64,000 bases of DNA from Deltaproteobacteria bacterium (GTDB taxonomy: Bacteria; Myxococcota_A; Polyangia; GCA-2747355), in assembly GCA_020633415.1 (NCBI GenBank), contig JACKDQ010000015.1:23481-87480 (forward strand), read 5' to 3'. Every line of letters begins with the position of its first letter. The first letter of the stretch is position 1. The position numbers and the translations under genes were made by a program. The notes under the pieces were generated by a model. The model did not search any database, was not told where the DNA came from, and was given only the letters and a program-made list of their open reading frames with translations. Positions 17,024 through 25,780 of this stretch are shown here, one piece after another.

Positions 17024-18680
17024 ACGGATCGATCAGCTCGTCAGGTCGCCCGAACGTCTTGCTCGGCGGCTGCTTCGGCGGTTGCTTGGTGGGCGGCTTG
17101 ATGATCGTCGGGCGCCGGTCTAAGCGGGCATTGTAGCTGCGATCGTGACTCGGGACGACGCGCAGTACCTCGTCACGGAATCCGTGTTTCTTAAGCTTTA
17201 TCGTGGTCTTTCGCGAGCTGCGACGCAGCTCGATCGAACTCGGTGTCACCTTGCCGCTGTCATGGCGTCCGATCAGGATCTGCGCGCCACTGGGCACCGA
17301 GTGTAGTGAGATCGTCACGCGCGCCGCGCTTGCCGACACCGGCAGCTTGGTCGGTGTCACGGTCTTTGTCGGCGGCTTGAGCGGCCGTTTCGGGGTCCCC
17401 AAATCGGCGCGTTGCGCAAGCTGGCTACCGCCGTCGGCCGCGCCGGCCAGCGGGGTCTTGACCGGCAGCGGTTTGGTCGGCGGATCCTTCTGCGGACTAG
17501 GGCCTCTGTTGCCAAACAAGGCAAACAGCAGGCCGCCGCCGGCAAGCAGCAGCATCAGTGTCATTACGACAAACAGCTTGGTGCGATTTTGCGGGATCTG
17601 CGGTGCGCCAGTCAGCGGGACCGCAGAGTCAAACATCGGGTGCTCCGCCGCCGGCAGATTCTCGAACGCCGCCCGCTCCGGCGCCGGGGTTAGCGTGCGA
17701 ACCACGGGTTCGCGATCTCCCGTGGGTCGGGTCACTCGCCCGGCACAACGGTTGAGCGCCATCGCCATCTCAGTCATTGACCGATAGCGATCATCGCGAT
17801 CTTTGGCCATCGCCTTGAGCACGATGTGTTCGATGTCCGCACTCATCGGGCGGATCTGGCTCGGTGGTTGGGGCGCTTCGAAAATGTGTTTGGTGAGAAT
17901 GCCCATGAAGGTGTCAGCCTTGAAGGGCACCTCACCGGTAAGCATCTCGTACATGATCACACCCAGCGCGTAGATATCGACCCGGTGGTCGGGGCGGTGA
18001 CCTTGCGCCTGCTCAGGTGACATGTACTCGGGCGTGCCGAAGATCATCCCCGTCCGCGTCAGGCGACGCTCTCCGTCGTTCATGCCCGAGACCTTGGCGA
18101 TCCCAAAGTCGAGTACCTTGACGAAGTCTTTTCGCCCTTCTCGATCGATCAGGTAGATGTTCTCGGGTTTCATGTCGCGGTGGATGATCTGCTTCGAATG
18201 AGCAGCTCCCATCGCACGACAGATCTGCACCAAGATCGGCTTGGCACGCTCCCAGGACATTGGCCCGTCCCGGCGAAGCACTGCCCCCAACTCGTCGCCC
18301 TCGAGATACTCCATCGCGAAGAAGACGCTGTTGTCAGGCGTCGGGCCGAAATCGATAATGTCGACGATGTTCTCGTGACCGATCTTAGCGGCGGCCTTGG
18401 CCTCTTGGAGAAACCGCTCTTTGAGGTCGGCTTTGCGCGCGTATTCGTGGAGCAGCACCTTAAGCGCGATCTTCTTTTCGATCGCGATGTGTTCGGCCAA
18501 ATACACCGTTCCCATGCCGCCTTCGCCGAGTTTTCTCAGCACGCGGTAGCGGCCGGTGACAGTTTGCCCGATCAGGCTGTCGCTTGCCGGCCCGGGTGGC
18601 GGCGTCATCACCATCTGTGGTGCTGGAGTCAATGTTTGACCCAGTTCAGCCGCTTTGGCGTGGTCGTCTTCTTGTGCCAT
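17010..18680 (-). CDS. membrane-anchored Ser/Thr protein kinase with C-terminal PEGA-like domain
   Basis: The 556-aa protein has a kinase domain at about 43-310 with GEGGMGTVYLAEH, IALKVL, HRDMKPENIY, DFGIAK and YMSPEQ. A Pro/Ala-rich linker leads to one membrane helix (TKLFVVMTLMLLLAGGGLLFALF, about 368-390). An external Pro/Lys/Thr-rich stretch follows and then a PEGA-like domain (VTISLHSVPSGAQILIG...). The tail is Pro/Lys-rich. It is paralogous to the kinase just upstream (18736-20421), 55 bp away on the same strand. The Shine-Dalgarno sequence is weak. Its 3' end overlaps the convergent helicase gene. Confidence 0.92.
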   Translation of the reverse strand: MAQEDDHAKAAELGQTLTPAPQMVMTPPPGPASDSLIGQTVTGRYRVLRKLGEGGMGTVYLAEHIAIEKKIALKVLLHEYARKADLKERFLQEAKAAAKIGHENIVDIIDFGPTPDNSVFFAMEYLEGDELGAVLRRDGPMSWERAKPILVQICRAMGAAHSKQIIHRDMKPENIYLIDREGRKDFVKVLDFGIAKVSGMNDGERRLTRTGMIFGTPEYMSPEQAQGHRPDHRVDIYALGVIMYEMLTGEVPFKADTFMGILTKHIFEAPQPPSQIRPMSADIEHIVLKAMAKDRDDRYRSMTEMAMALNRCAGRVTRPTGDREPVVRTLTPAPERAAFENLPAAEHPMFDSAVPLTGAPQIPQNRTKLFVVMTLMLLLAGGGLLFALFGNRGPSPQKDPPTKPLPVKTPLAGAADGGSQLAQRADLGTPKRPLKPPTKTVTPTKLPVSASAARVTISLHSVPSGAQILIGRHDSGKVTPSSIELRRSSRKTTIKLKKHGFRDEVLRVVPSHDRSYNARLDRRPTIIKPPTKQPPKQPPSKTFGRPDELIDPFKER

Positions 18681-18735
18681 CAGCCCATCGATAACAGATT
18701 TAGTAACGATGTTAACACGTCAGCCCCCCGACGAG

Positions 18736-20421
18736 CTAGGGTTGGCCCTTGCGTCGCCAGTTCTTATCTGCGGGCTCGCGAAGATCGGGGTGAATGCCGG
18801 CGCCGTGCTTGCGGCGCTTGAGTCGCAGCGCGAGGTCCGCTTGATTTCGCGCAACGTGAACGGTGACGTGTCGCGGCAGATATCCTCTCTTATCTACCCT
18901 GATCTTCAGCACTTTTCCGGTGCTTGTTTGCAAGCGCAGCGGTGTGACCCCATGCGGCTTGCCGTCGATCGTCACCTGAGCGGCCGTTGGTTGTGAGCGG
19001 ACAGCAAAGGCGATCTCCAGCTCGGCGGGACTGGCGTCGGCCTGCGGTGCGGGGGCGGCATCGAGCAATGGGGACGCGACGGCCGGCGACCGTTCCGTGA
19101 TCGACAGATCCGATCCGGTAACAACAATCTGTCGATCCGCCGGCTGCCGCGTCAATACCAGAATCGCCGCAAGCAATAACAAGACAGCCACCGCGCCCAT
19201 CGCGAGCAGCAAACCGAGGTCCCGCCGCCCACTACGGTGACGTGCTGCCGGCGGAGGCACATCGAGCTCCAACGCCGCCGAGCCAACCGAAGAGAGGATC
19301 GGCTGCGGCGTGACGACAAGATTTTCGGCGGCCTCGCTGCTGCCGGTATCAGCCGAGACCTCGTCGGTCGCTACGGCACCCGGATAGATCTGTGTCGACC
19401 CCGGCGGGTAGGTCGCGTCCAGCGGGGCTACGCCCAGCAGCGAGCCATTGAGAGCCTGGGACATCTGTCCCATGTCGTCGAAGCGATCCTCCGGGCGCTT
19501 CGACATCGCGCGCAGGATCACCGCCTCGATCTCCTTCGGTATACCCAGCTCGGGACGCAGCTGCCGTGGGGGCAGCGGCTTTTCGAACATGTGCTTGGTC
19601 AGCGTGCCGACGAAGGTATCGGCAATGAATGGCACCTCACCGGTAAGCATTTCATACAGAATGCAGCCCAGCGAGTAGACGTCCCCACGGTGATCGGCAT
19701 CGCGACCGGCAGCCTGCTCTGGTGACATGTATTGCGGCGTACCGAAGATGCTGCCGGCCTTGGTCAAGCGTGTCCCTCGCCCCCAGCTCATCTTTGCGAT
19801 GCCGAAGTCGAGCAGTTTGATCACGTCGACGGGGTAACCCTCAAGCTGCTCGCCGTCCAGATCGGTCGCGGGATGCACGATGAAGATGTTTTCCGGCTTG
19901 AGGTCTCGATGAACGATCCCCTTGTTGTGGGCGATAAACAGCCCCTGGCAGATCTGCAGAGCGAGCGCCAGCATGCGTTCGACCGGAATCACTTTTAGAC
20001 GGCGGATCTCTTTGGAAAGCGTGACGCCGTCGAGATACTCCATCACGAAGTAGATGTGGCCATCACTGAGGCGGCCGAAATCGGTGACGTCGACGATGTT
20101 GGGATGACCGATACGCGAGGCTGCCTTGGCTTCGCGAATGAAACGCTCGACGAGGCTTCCGTCGCGACAGTACTCGTGCCGGAGAATCTTGATCGCGACG
20201 CGCTTGTCGATCACAGTATGTCGCGCGGCGTACACGACGCCCATCCCGCCCTGCCCTAGCCGCGTTTCGATGCGGTAGCGGTCGTCAAGCATCGCACCGA
20301 TAAACCGGTCGCGATGAGCCTGCGTCGGAGCGTCTTCCAGGACGTGCCCGTCATGTGGACAAAAGTTGGCGCCGCCAGGAAAACGGGTCCGACAGATGGG
20401 GCAAATGCGCTTCTGCTCCAC
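18736..20421 (-). CDS. Ser/Thr protein kinase with N-terminal zinc ribbon, membrane span and PEGA domain
   Basis: This 561-aa kinase begins with a CPIC...CPHD zinc-ribbon-like motif (residues 7-25). The kinase domain (about 47-320) follows with GQGGMGVVYAARH, VAIKIL, HRDLKPENIF, DFGIAK and YMSPEQ. A membrane span lies at about 412-432 (LGLLLAMGAVAVLLLLAAILVL). The external C-terminus has a PEGA domain (QPTAAQVTIDGKPHGVTPL). The start is a GTG at 20421. The zinc ribbon may be a redox or protein-interaction module; its ligand is unknown. It forms a tandem pair with the kinase at 17010-18680, probably by duplication with loss or gain of the ribbon. Confidence 0.92.
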   Translation of the reverse strand: MEQKRICPICRTRFPGGANFCPHDGHVLEDAPTQAHRDRFIGAMLDDRYRIETRLGQGGMGVVYAARHTVIDKRVAIKILRHEYCRDGSLVERFIREAKAASRIGHPNIVDVTDFGRLSDGHIYFVMEYLDGVTLSKEIRRLKVIPVERMLALALQICQGLFIAHNKGIVHRDLKPENIFIVHPATDLDGEQLEGYPVDVIKLLDFGIAKMSWGRGTRLTKAGSIFGTPQYMSPEQAAGRDADHRGDVYSLGCILYEMLTGEVPFIADTFVGTLTKHMFEKPLPPRQLRPELGIPKEIEAVILRAMSKRPEDRFDDMGQMSQALNGSLLGVAPLDATYPPGSTQIYPGAVATDEVSADTGSSEAAENLVVTPQPILSSVGSAALELDVPPPAARHRSGRRDLGLLLAMGAVAVLLLLAAILVLTRQPADRQIVVTGSDLSITERSPAVASPLLDAAPAPQADASPAELEIAFAVRSQPTAAQVTIDGKPHGVTPLRLQTSTGKVLKIRVDKRGYLPRHVTVHVARNQADLALRLKRRKHGAGIHPDLREPADKNWRRKGQP

Positions 20422-20519
20422 GAAGTTAACGCCGTTTCTTCGAGGCTAACAGACACTCGGCATCGGCGGCAAACTGTCCAACATTCCACCTCTGCGCGCC
20501 AATAGCGCCCTCTGCGGCG

Positions 20520-20560
20520 AAAAAAAAGATGGCCGGCCCCCAATGCGGGTCGCCGGCCAG
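20520..20560 (-). terminator. Rho-independent terminator of the giant TPR operon
   Basis: On the minus strand TGGCCGGC / GCCGGCCA pair around a GC-rich loop, followed by TCTTTTTTT. It lies about 85 bp beyond the stop of the lipoprotein gene at 20644 and upstream of the kinase start at 20421. It separates the two transcription units. Confidence 0.85.
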
Positions 20561-20643
20561 CTCTAGCGTTGGTTGGGTGGCAATCCCTGGCGCCGCCCGG
20601 TCAACGCGCGTGGGAGGCTGTTTAGCGATCTCAACGCGAGAAG

Positions 20644-21357
20644 TCAACTGCTGACAATCTCCACCACGAAGCCTTCTCCGTCGTTGATGCGTACCGGCGC
20701 ATTTTCGCCGTCATCGGCAACAATATTGAGCGTGAAATAGCCCTGGGCGATCTGCGATGGATTGGGGCACCAATTGAGGACCGCCCGATGCCCATCTGTG
20801 GCGTTTGGGGTGATCGTTGCACCGCTGATCGCGGGTTCAAGTTTGATTTCAACCTTTTCGGTGTCTGGATCGGCGACTTCGATCGCGACTTCCAAGCAGC
20901 CAGAAGACTGACCACCAACAGACAGTGACACGCCGGGGGCAGCCGGAGCGACAAAGCGCGGACTGATGTCACTGTTGGTGATCCGTACGTCGACCTCCAC
21001 GTGAGTCAGGGCAAAACGGTCGCCATCGCTGGCGATCAGTTCAAGGGTCTTGATCCCGCGCTCGACCGCCGTTGGTTCCCAGGAAAACAAGCCACCACCC
21101 GCAACAGCGCCGATGTTTGCCCGAGCTGACCAGCGCAGTTTCGGTAATTCAACCACGCGGAAGGCATAAAACAGCCGGTCTCCATCGGGGTCACCCGCCT
21201 TGAACTTGAGCTCGTTACGTCGGTCGATGGCGAAAGTCTGTTTGTCGATCGGCGAAATCTGCGGGGGCCGATTGCTGCAGTCGATCAGCACAACGCTGAG
21301 CGCGATCAACAGCATCGTGTTTCGTTGAAGCCGCATGACCGCCTGTTTCATCTCCAC
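20644..21357 (-). CDS. lipoprotein with Ig/cadherin-like repeats
   Basis: The 237-aa product has an N-terminal hydrophobic segment and a Cys (VVLIDC) that may be lipidated, though Asp before Cys is unusual for a lipobox. Two beta-sandwich-like units follow, each with a GDPDGD or ADPDTE turn and a Gly/Asp-rich strand (about 45-120 and 130-235), resembling cadherin or Ig-like bacterial repeats. Two further Cys could form a disulphide. Starts at GTG 21357, ATG 21351 and ATG 21336 are all possible. It is the last gene of a unit with the two giant TPR genes, 31 bp behind the second. Confidence 0.75.
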   Translation of the reverse strand: MEMKQAVMRLQRNTMLLIALSVVLIDCSNRPPQISPIDKQTFAIDRRNELKFKAGDPDGDRLFYAFRVVELPKLRWSARANIGAVAGGGLFSWEPTAVERGIKTLELIASDGDRFALTHVEVDVRITNSDISPRFVAPAAPGVSLSVGGQSSGCLEVAIEVADPDTEKVEIKLEPAISGATITPNATDGHRAVLNWCPNPSQIAQGYFTLNIVADDGENAPVRINDGEGFVVEIVSS

Positions 21358-21388
21358 GATGCCAGTTTGGATCGGTCCGATCGCACGA

Positions 21389-24300
21389 TCAAGGCGATGT
21401 CCGCAAAGCGAGGTGATCTTCGGAGACTGCGAAACGCAGCAACTCCTCGACTTCCATCAGACCCTGCAAATCACTGGCGCGCAGTGGAAACGATGGTTGG
21501 CTGCCTGCCATCCGGGTCAGTACGTTGATCGCCGCATCGATCCGACCACAAGTGAGCAGACCCGCGCGATTGGCGCCGAAGATCGCCGATGCACCGAGTG
21601 AGCGCAGGTCCACAGCCGGACCAGCGCATTCCAGTGCAAAGGGCATCAGCGCATCATATTGACGTCTTGGAATCAGCTTCTGCGTCTGACGGGTCAGCTC
21701 GTCGAGCTGTGCCTGCTGCGCTTCGCCCAGCCGATAGCCGGGGGCGTACTGGCGGATCAGCGCCGCCACCAGGAAAGCTAGATCGTCTGGGCGTAGCCGC
21801 GCTGGCAGAATCATTGCCCGACTGATTAGAAACAGCAGACGACCGGCGATAAAGGCCAGCTCCGCTGGTGAATCGGTCACCATCTTGGCGCCGATGACGA
21901 TCGCCGGTGGGCTGCCGGACTCGATCAGCAGCGCGTACGGATCGGAGCCGCCGACGTACAGCTGATAACTGCAGTCGAGTTTGTGGTCGCTGGCGATCTT
22001 GTCGAGCATGCGCAGCAGCGGGTGTGCTTCATCGGTTACGCGATGCTCGCGGCCAACGCCGAGCGCTCGCAAGTCGGTGCGATAAAAGCGCGCGAGTGGT
22101 TGAGCGAGTGCGCGAAACAGCAGGAAGAACCCATCGGGAACTTGTCGCGGGAAAAGATGGCGATCGTGAGTCAAAGCTAGCGGATTGCCAATGGCGCGCT
22201 CGGTGTCGCGGGTCGTCCGCCGATCTTCGGGCGCGCCGAGGCCGAAAGCGTGCAGAACTTGCGCCGCCGCAGACGACGCCACGCGTCGGCCCTGCCAAGA
22301 AAAAATCCGATATAGCGCGCGATAGGCGGAAATATCGAACGGATCGAGCTGGAGACGCTGGCGCATTCGCGTTGCCGAGCGGTCGAGCAGCATCCGCACG
22401 CCCTGGCTGTCGCCCTGGGCGGTCAGCAGCTCGAAAAGTGTGCCGATCGCCTTAAGGTCATCGGGGGCCTGGTCGATCACGCGTCGGATCCAGCGCACAG
22501 CTTCGGCTTGATTGTGTAAGCCGTTCTGTTGAATCTGCGCGATCTTGAGCATCGTGCTGATCCGTCGAGCCGGTGGCGCTTCGAGGCGGAGCAGCGCGTG
22601 AGCGACGCGCAGGGCGCGCTTGTAGTCGAGTTGTTCGCAGTAGAGATCGGAAAGGCGTGAGAGCGTCAGCACGTCACAGTTGTCGATTGCGAGTGCCCGT
22701 TCAAATGCGGTGGTAGCGCGAACTGGATCACGCAAACGATCGTGGGCGATTACGCCCGCGTCGCGCCAGAGCAACAACCGTGCATCGGGGTCGCTTGTCA
22801 GCTCTGCCGCGCGCTCGAGCGCGTCGGCGGCCTCCGGCCACTGGGAATCGCGCTGGTGCAGGCGCGCCAGCTCCTCGAGAGCTGAGAGGTTTTCCGGGTC
22901 CTCGTCGACGGCGCCCGAAAGATGGCGTTTGACGAGCTCCTGGGTGCCCGCCGATTTGCGGGCCAAACGAGCCAGCATCAAGTGTAGTTCGGCTCGCACG
23001 TGATCGAGCGGCTCGTACTCCAATCGTTCCCGCAGCAACGTGGCAAGCTCCTCCGGTCGCCCCGCGTCAGCTAGTAGGCGCCTAAGACCCTCAAACGCGC
23101 GGCGGTCGTAGGGTTGTGCGGCCAATACCCGCCGATAGTGATTGCAGGCGCTTTCAACGTCGCCAGTTTTCGTTTCCGCGATCTGGGCAGCGAGCATGTG
23201 GCCTTCGGCCACATTTTCTTCAGCGATGAAGCGCTCGGCGGCCTGTCGACTTGCCGCCAAGGCGGCGGGCCATTTCTCGGCAGCCAGCGCGGCTCGTCGA
23301 GCGCGCAAGGTTGCGGCGAGATATTTCGGGTCGGCCGCTAGCGCCATGTCTAGCAGCTCGAGTTGTTCGTGAGCCGCAGCCAGGCGATCACTTGCTCGGG
23401 TAAGAACCGCTGCCCGCTCACTCTCGCTGCAGACCTCGGCAAAACCTCTGAGGTCTGCGACGTCAACGCTTTGCTGGCGCAGGCGCCCAAGGGCTGGCGA
23501 CATTCGGTATTCGTAGGAGGTGACCCTTGTGGCGCGCTCGAAAAGCTCGGCAGCGCTGAGCCCCTCGAGATCACCGCCGCGCTGCTCGAGTGCCAGGGCG
23601 GCGACGTGCCAGAGGGCGGCACGCTCCGCCTCGTCGGCGGTTGTCTCGGCGATCGCCAGGTACTCACGCAACGCCTCGCTCCAGCGATCGTGCGCGGCCA
23701 ACATCGAGAAAGCCCTCAGTCGATCCTCGCTGAGGCTGATATCGGCCGCGATGATCGTTTGCAGTCGGCTGAGCGCAACGTCATCGTCGCCGCGTGCCAA
23801 GGCGCTCTCGGCGAGCACGCGCGGGTCGGCGCGCTGCGCCTTGAGTAGCCGATCGAGCTCAAGGGGCTGCTCGCGCATTACCGCGGCACTGCGCTCGACG
23901 AGCTGAGCAAACGCGCTAGCACCCAAATCGCTCAACAAGGGCAACGCCAGATCGAGCCTGTCGCTTTGTGCACAACCGAGAGCAGCCGCGAAGCGCGTCG
24001 CTGGTTCTGCTGCCGCCAACAGCTGCGACGGGTCGTTGCCGACGGCTCCGCCTAGGTAGCAAAGTGCTGCCGCCGCATTGCTCTGTTTGTCTGAAACTTC
24101 GAATTGCGGATCGCCTTGCCTGCAGCACAGCAGAACGCGGCGAAGGTTCCAAAGCGCTGCATGCCCACCTTGAAAATCCTGGCAGGCGTTCTCTGCGATC
24201 TCCTTGCGGCGCTCTGGCTCGCTGCTTTGCAGATACTGAGCGAGTGGTGTAGGGGCGTGCGCGGGCGCTTCGATCACGTCAGGCAGCGGCACGCTCGCCG

Positions 24301-25780
24301 CCTGCTGCCGGCATGCCTCGATCAGTTGAGCCTGCGCTGAATCGAGCGATTCTAGGGCACGGGCGCGCAGCGAATCGGGGAGCTCCGCGCCGGCGTCAAG
24401 CGCTTGCCGGTAAAGCAATCGGGCGGTCGGCTGCTCCCCGGAGGCGTGAGCGGCTAGCGCGGCGCGCAGCGCTGCCTCGGCCCGCATCCTCGCATCGGTG
24501 CTGCAATCGATCGCGCGCAGTGCGGCGCGCTCGGCTCGGCCGTTGCCACCGTGACTGCGCAGTAGCTCGCTGGCCAATTCGCAGGCCACCGGGTTTGGCT
24601 GCGCTTCCAGTGCGGCAATATCCGAGTCGGCGGGGCACGTACCATCTAGCCAATGCCTTAGACTGAGCGCAAAGCGAATGTCTGTCGAGGCGGGCGCAAG
24701 GCGATTGAGCTGCTTGAGTGCCCCGAGCTGCCCAGCCCGATCGCCCTCACGGTGCGCTGCTCGCCAGATCCCTTGCCAGGCAACCGCTGCGTCGGGCAAA
24801 TCGAGCACCGCTTGGCGAAACGCCTCGGCAGCTGAGGAGGACTCACCGTCGCACTCGGCCAAGAGTCCACGCTCAACCTCCAACACTGCGCGCAGTGCAC
24901 TCGGCGCCAGCGTCGCCGTCAACTGTTCGAGTACGTGACGTTGTGCGGCGATGTCGCTGTGCAAACGCGCGCGATCGAGTGCCGCCCACAGACTGCGCAA
25001 CTTCGCAGCCGCTGGTCCGGCGATATCCCGTATTTGAGGATCGACCGCTGTCGACTTTAGTCGCCCCGGCTCAGCGGCCGCGGCCCACAGCGTCTGACCG
25101 AGCTGTTCGGGCAACGCGCGCGCAAGTCCTTCAAACGATGCCGCGTGTAGCTGTGGATGCCTGGTCGTCGTACGCAGTTGCAGCAGCAGCGCTGGCAGAT
25201 GGTGACGTCGATGCAGGAGCGCTTCCTCGATGTGCTGCTTCGCGAGATCTGACTCGTCGGCGTTTACTGCGACGTGTGCCGCGAGGCTCCGTAAGTCGGC
25301 GGCAGCGGCGCTTTCAGTTGCTGCCTGACTCGCGGCAACGTCGAGCGTCATCGTTGTCCAGTCGACCTGGAAAGCGGCCAGCGGGCTGGCGCGGAGCACG
25401 GCGCTCTCTTCTTCGCTGGGCGGCTCGGGGATCGCCAGGATCGTGTCCGGTAGCGGATCGGCTGTAAATAGCACCGCACCGTCGAGCGTATCCGCAGCGA
25501 GACGCTCAGCTGTTGCGCGGCGCGATCGCTCGCGTCCGCCGCGCGTGATTTGCTCCAGCGCGGCGATTTCCAGCTCAGCCGACTGGGCGGGCGCGAGGCC
25601 TTGAACAGGGAGCGCCGCGAAACTGTCGGTGGCCTTTAGCGTCTCTGCGGTAACCTGCGCATCGGCGTGCTGCCCCGCCTCAGACGACTGCCCCTCGAAT
25701 TCGTCGCCCCAGTTGGCGATCTCCTCGGCCCATTGCTCAGGATCAAGCGAGTCGAATGGATCTTTCTTCTTTGCGGTCAT
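21389..25780 (-). CDS. giant TPR-repeat protein (1463 aa)
   Basis: No signal peptide or membrane span is seen, so a cytoplasmic protein is expected. Most of the length (about 150-1150) is degenerate tetratricopeptide helices rich in Ala, Leu and Arg. Recognisable units include AEALCYL-like pairs, ALAADPKYLAA and ALAIDNCDVLTL. The last 300 residues differ: a compact region (FYRTDLRALGVGREHRV, then PPAIVIGAKMV and AELAFIAGRLLFLIS) resembles the M48 peptidase layout but lacks HExxH. The gene overlaps the upstream 1691-aa gene by four bases (ATGA) and its C-terminus is paralogous to it. Function is unknown; a scaffold role is a guess from the repeats. Confidence 0.85.
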   Translation of the reverse strand: MTAKKKDPFDSLDPEQWAEEIANWGDEFEGQSSEAGQHADAQVTAETLKATDSFAALPVQGLAPAQSAELEIAALEQITRGGRERSRRATAERLAADTLDGAVLFTADPLPDTILAIPEPPSEEESAVLRASPLAAFQVDWTTMTLDVAASQAATESAAAADLRSLAAHVAVNADESDLAKQHIEEALLHRRHHLPALLLQLRTTTRHPQLHAASFEGLARALPEQLGQTLWAAAAEPGRLKSTAVDPQIRDIAGPAAAKLRSLWAALDRARLHSDIAAQRHVLEQLTATLAPSALRAVLEVERGLLAECDGESSSAAEAFRQAVLDLPDAAVAWQGIWRAAHREGDRAGQLGALKQLNRLAPASTDIRFALSLRHWLDGTCPADSDIAALEAQPNPVACELASELLRSHGGNGRAERAALRAIDCSTDARMRAEAALRAALAAHASGEQPTARLLYRQALDAGAELPDSLRARALESLDSAQAQLIEACRQQAASVPLPDVIEAPAHAPTPLAQYLQSSEPERRKEIAENACQDFQGGHAALWNLRRVLLCCRQGDPQFEVSDKQSNAAAALCYLGGAVGNDPSQLLAAAEPATRFAAALGCAQSDRLDLALPLLSDLGASAFAQLVERSAAVMREQPLELDRLLKAQRADPRVLAESALARGDDDVALSRLQTIIAADISLSEDRLRAFSMLAAHDRWSEALREYLAIAETTADEAERAALWHVAALALEQRGGDLEGLSAAELFERATRVTSYEYRMSPALGRLRQQSVDVADLRGFAEVCSESERAAVLTRASDRLAAAHEQLELLDMALAADPKYLAATLRARRAALAAEKWPAALAASRQAAERFIAEENVAEGHMLAAQIAETKTGDVESACNHYRRVLAAQPYDRRAFEGLRRLLADAGRPEELATLLRERLEYEPLDHVRAELHLMLARLARKSAGTQELVKRHLSGAVDEDPENLSALEELARLHQRDSQWPEAADALERAAELTSDPDARLLLWRDAGVIAHDRLRDPVRATTAFERALAIDNCDVLTLSRLSDLYCEQLDYKRALRVAHALLRLEAPPARRISTMLKIAQIQQNGLHNQAEAVRWIRRVIDQAPDDLKAIGTLFELLTAQGDSQGVRMLLDRSATRMRQRLQLDPFDISAYRALYRIFSWQGRRVASSAAAQVLHAFGLGAPEDRRTTRDTERAIGNPLALTHDRHLFPRQVPDGFFLLFRALAQPLARFYRTDLRALGVGREHRVTDEAHPLLRMLDKIASDHKLDCSYQLYVGGSDPYALLIESGSPPAIVIGAKMVTDSPAELAFIAGRLLFLISRAMILPARLRPDDLAFLVAALIRQYAPGYRLGEAQQAQLDELTRQTQKLIPRRQYDALMPFALECAGPAVDLRSLGASAIFGANRAGLLTCGRIDAAINVLTRMAGSQPSFPLRASDLQGLMEVEELLRFAVSEDHLALRTSP

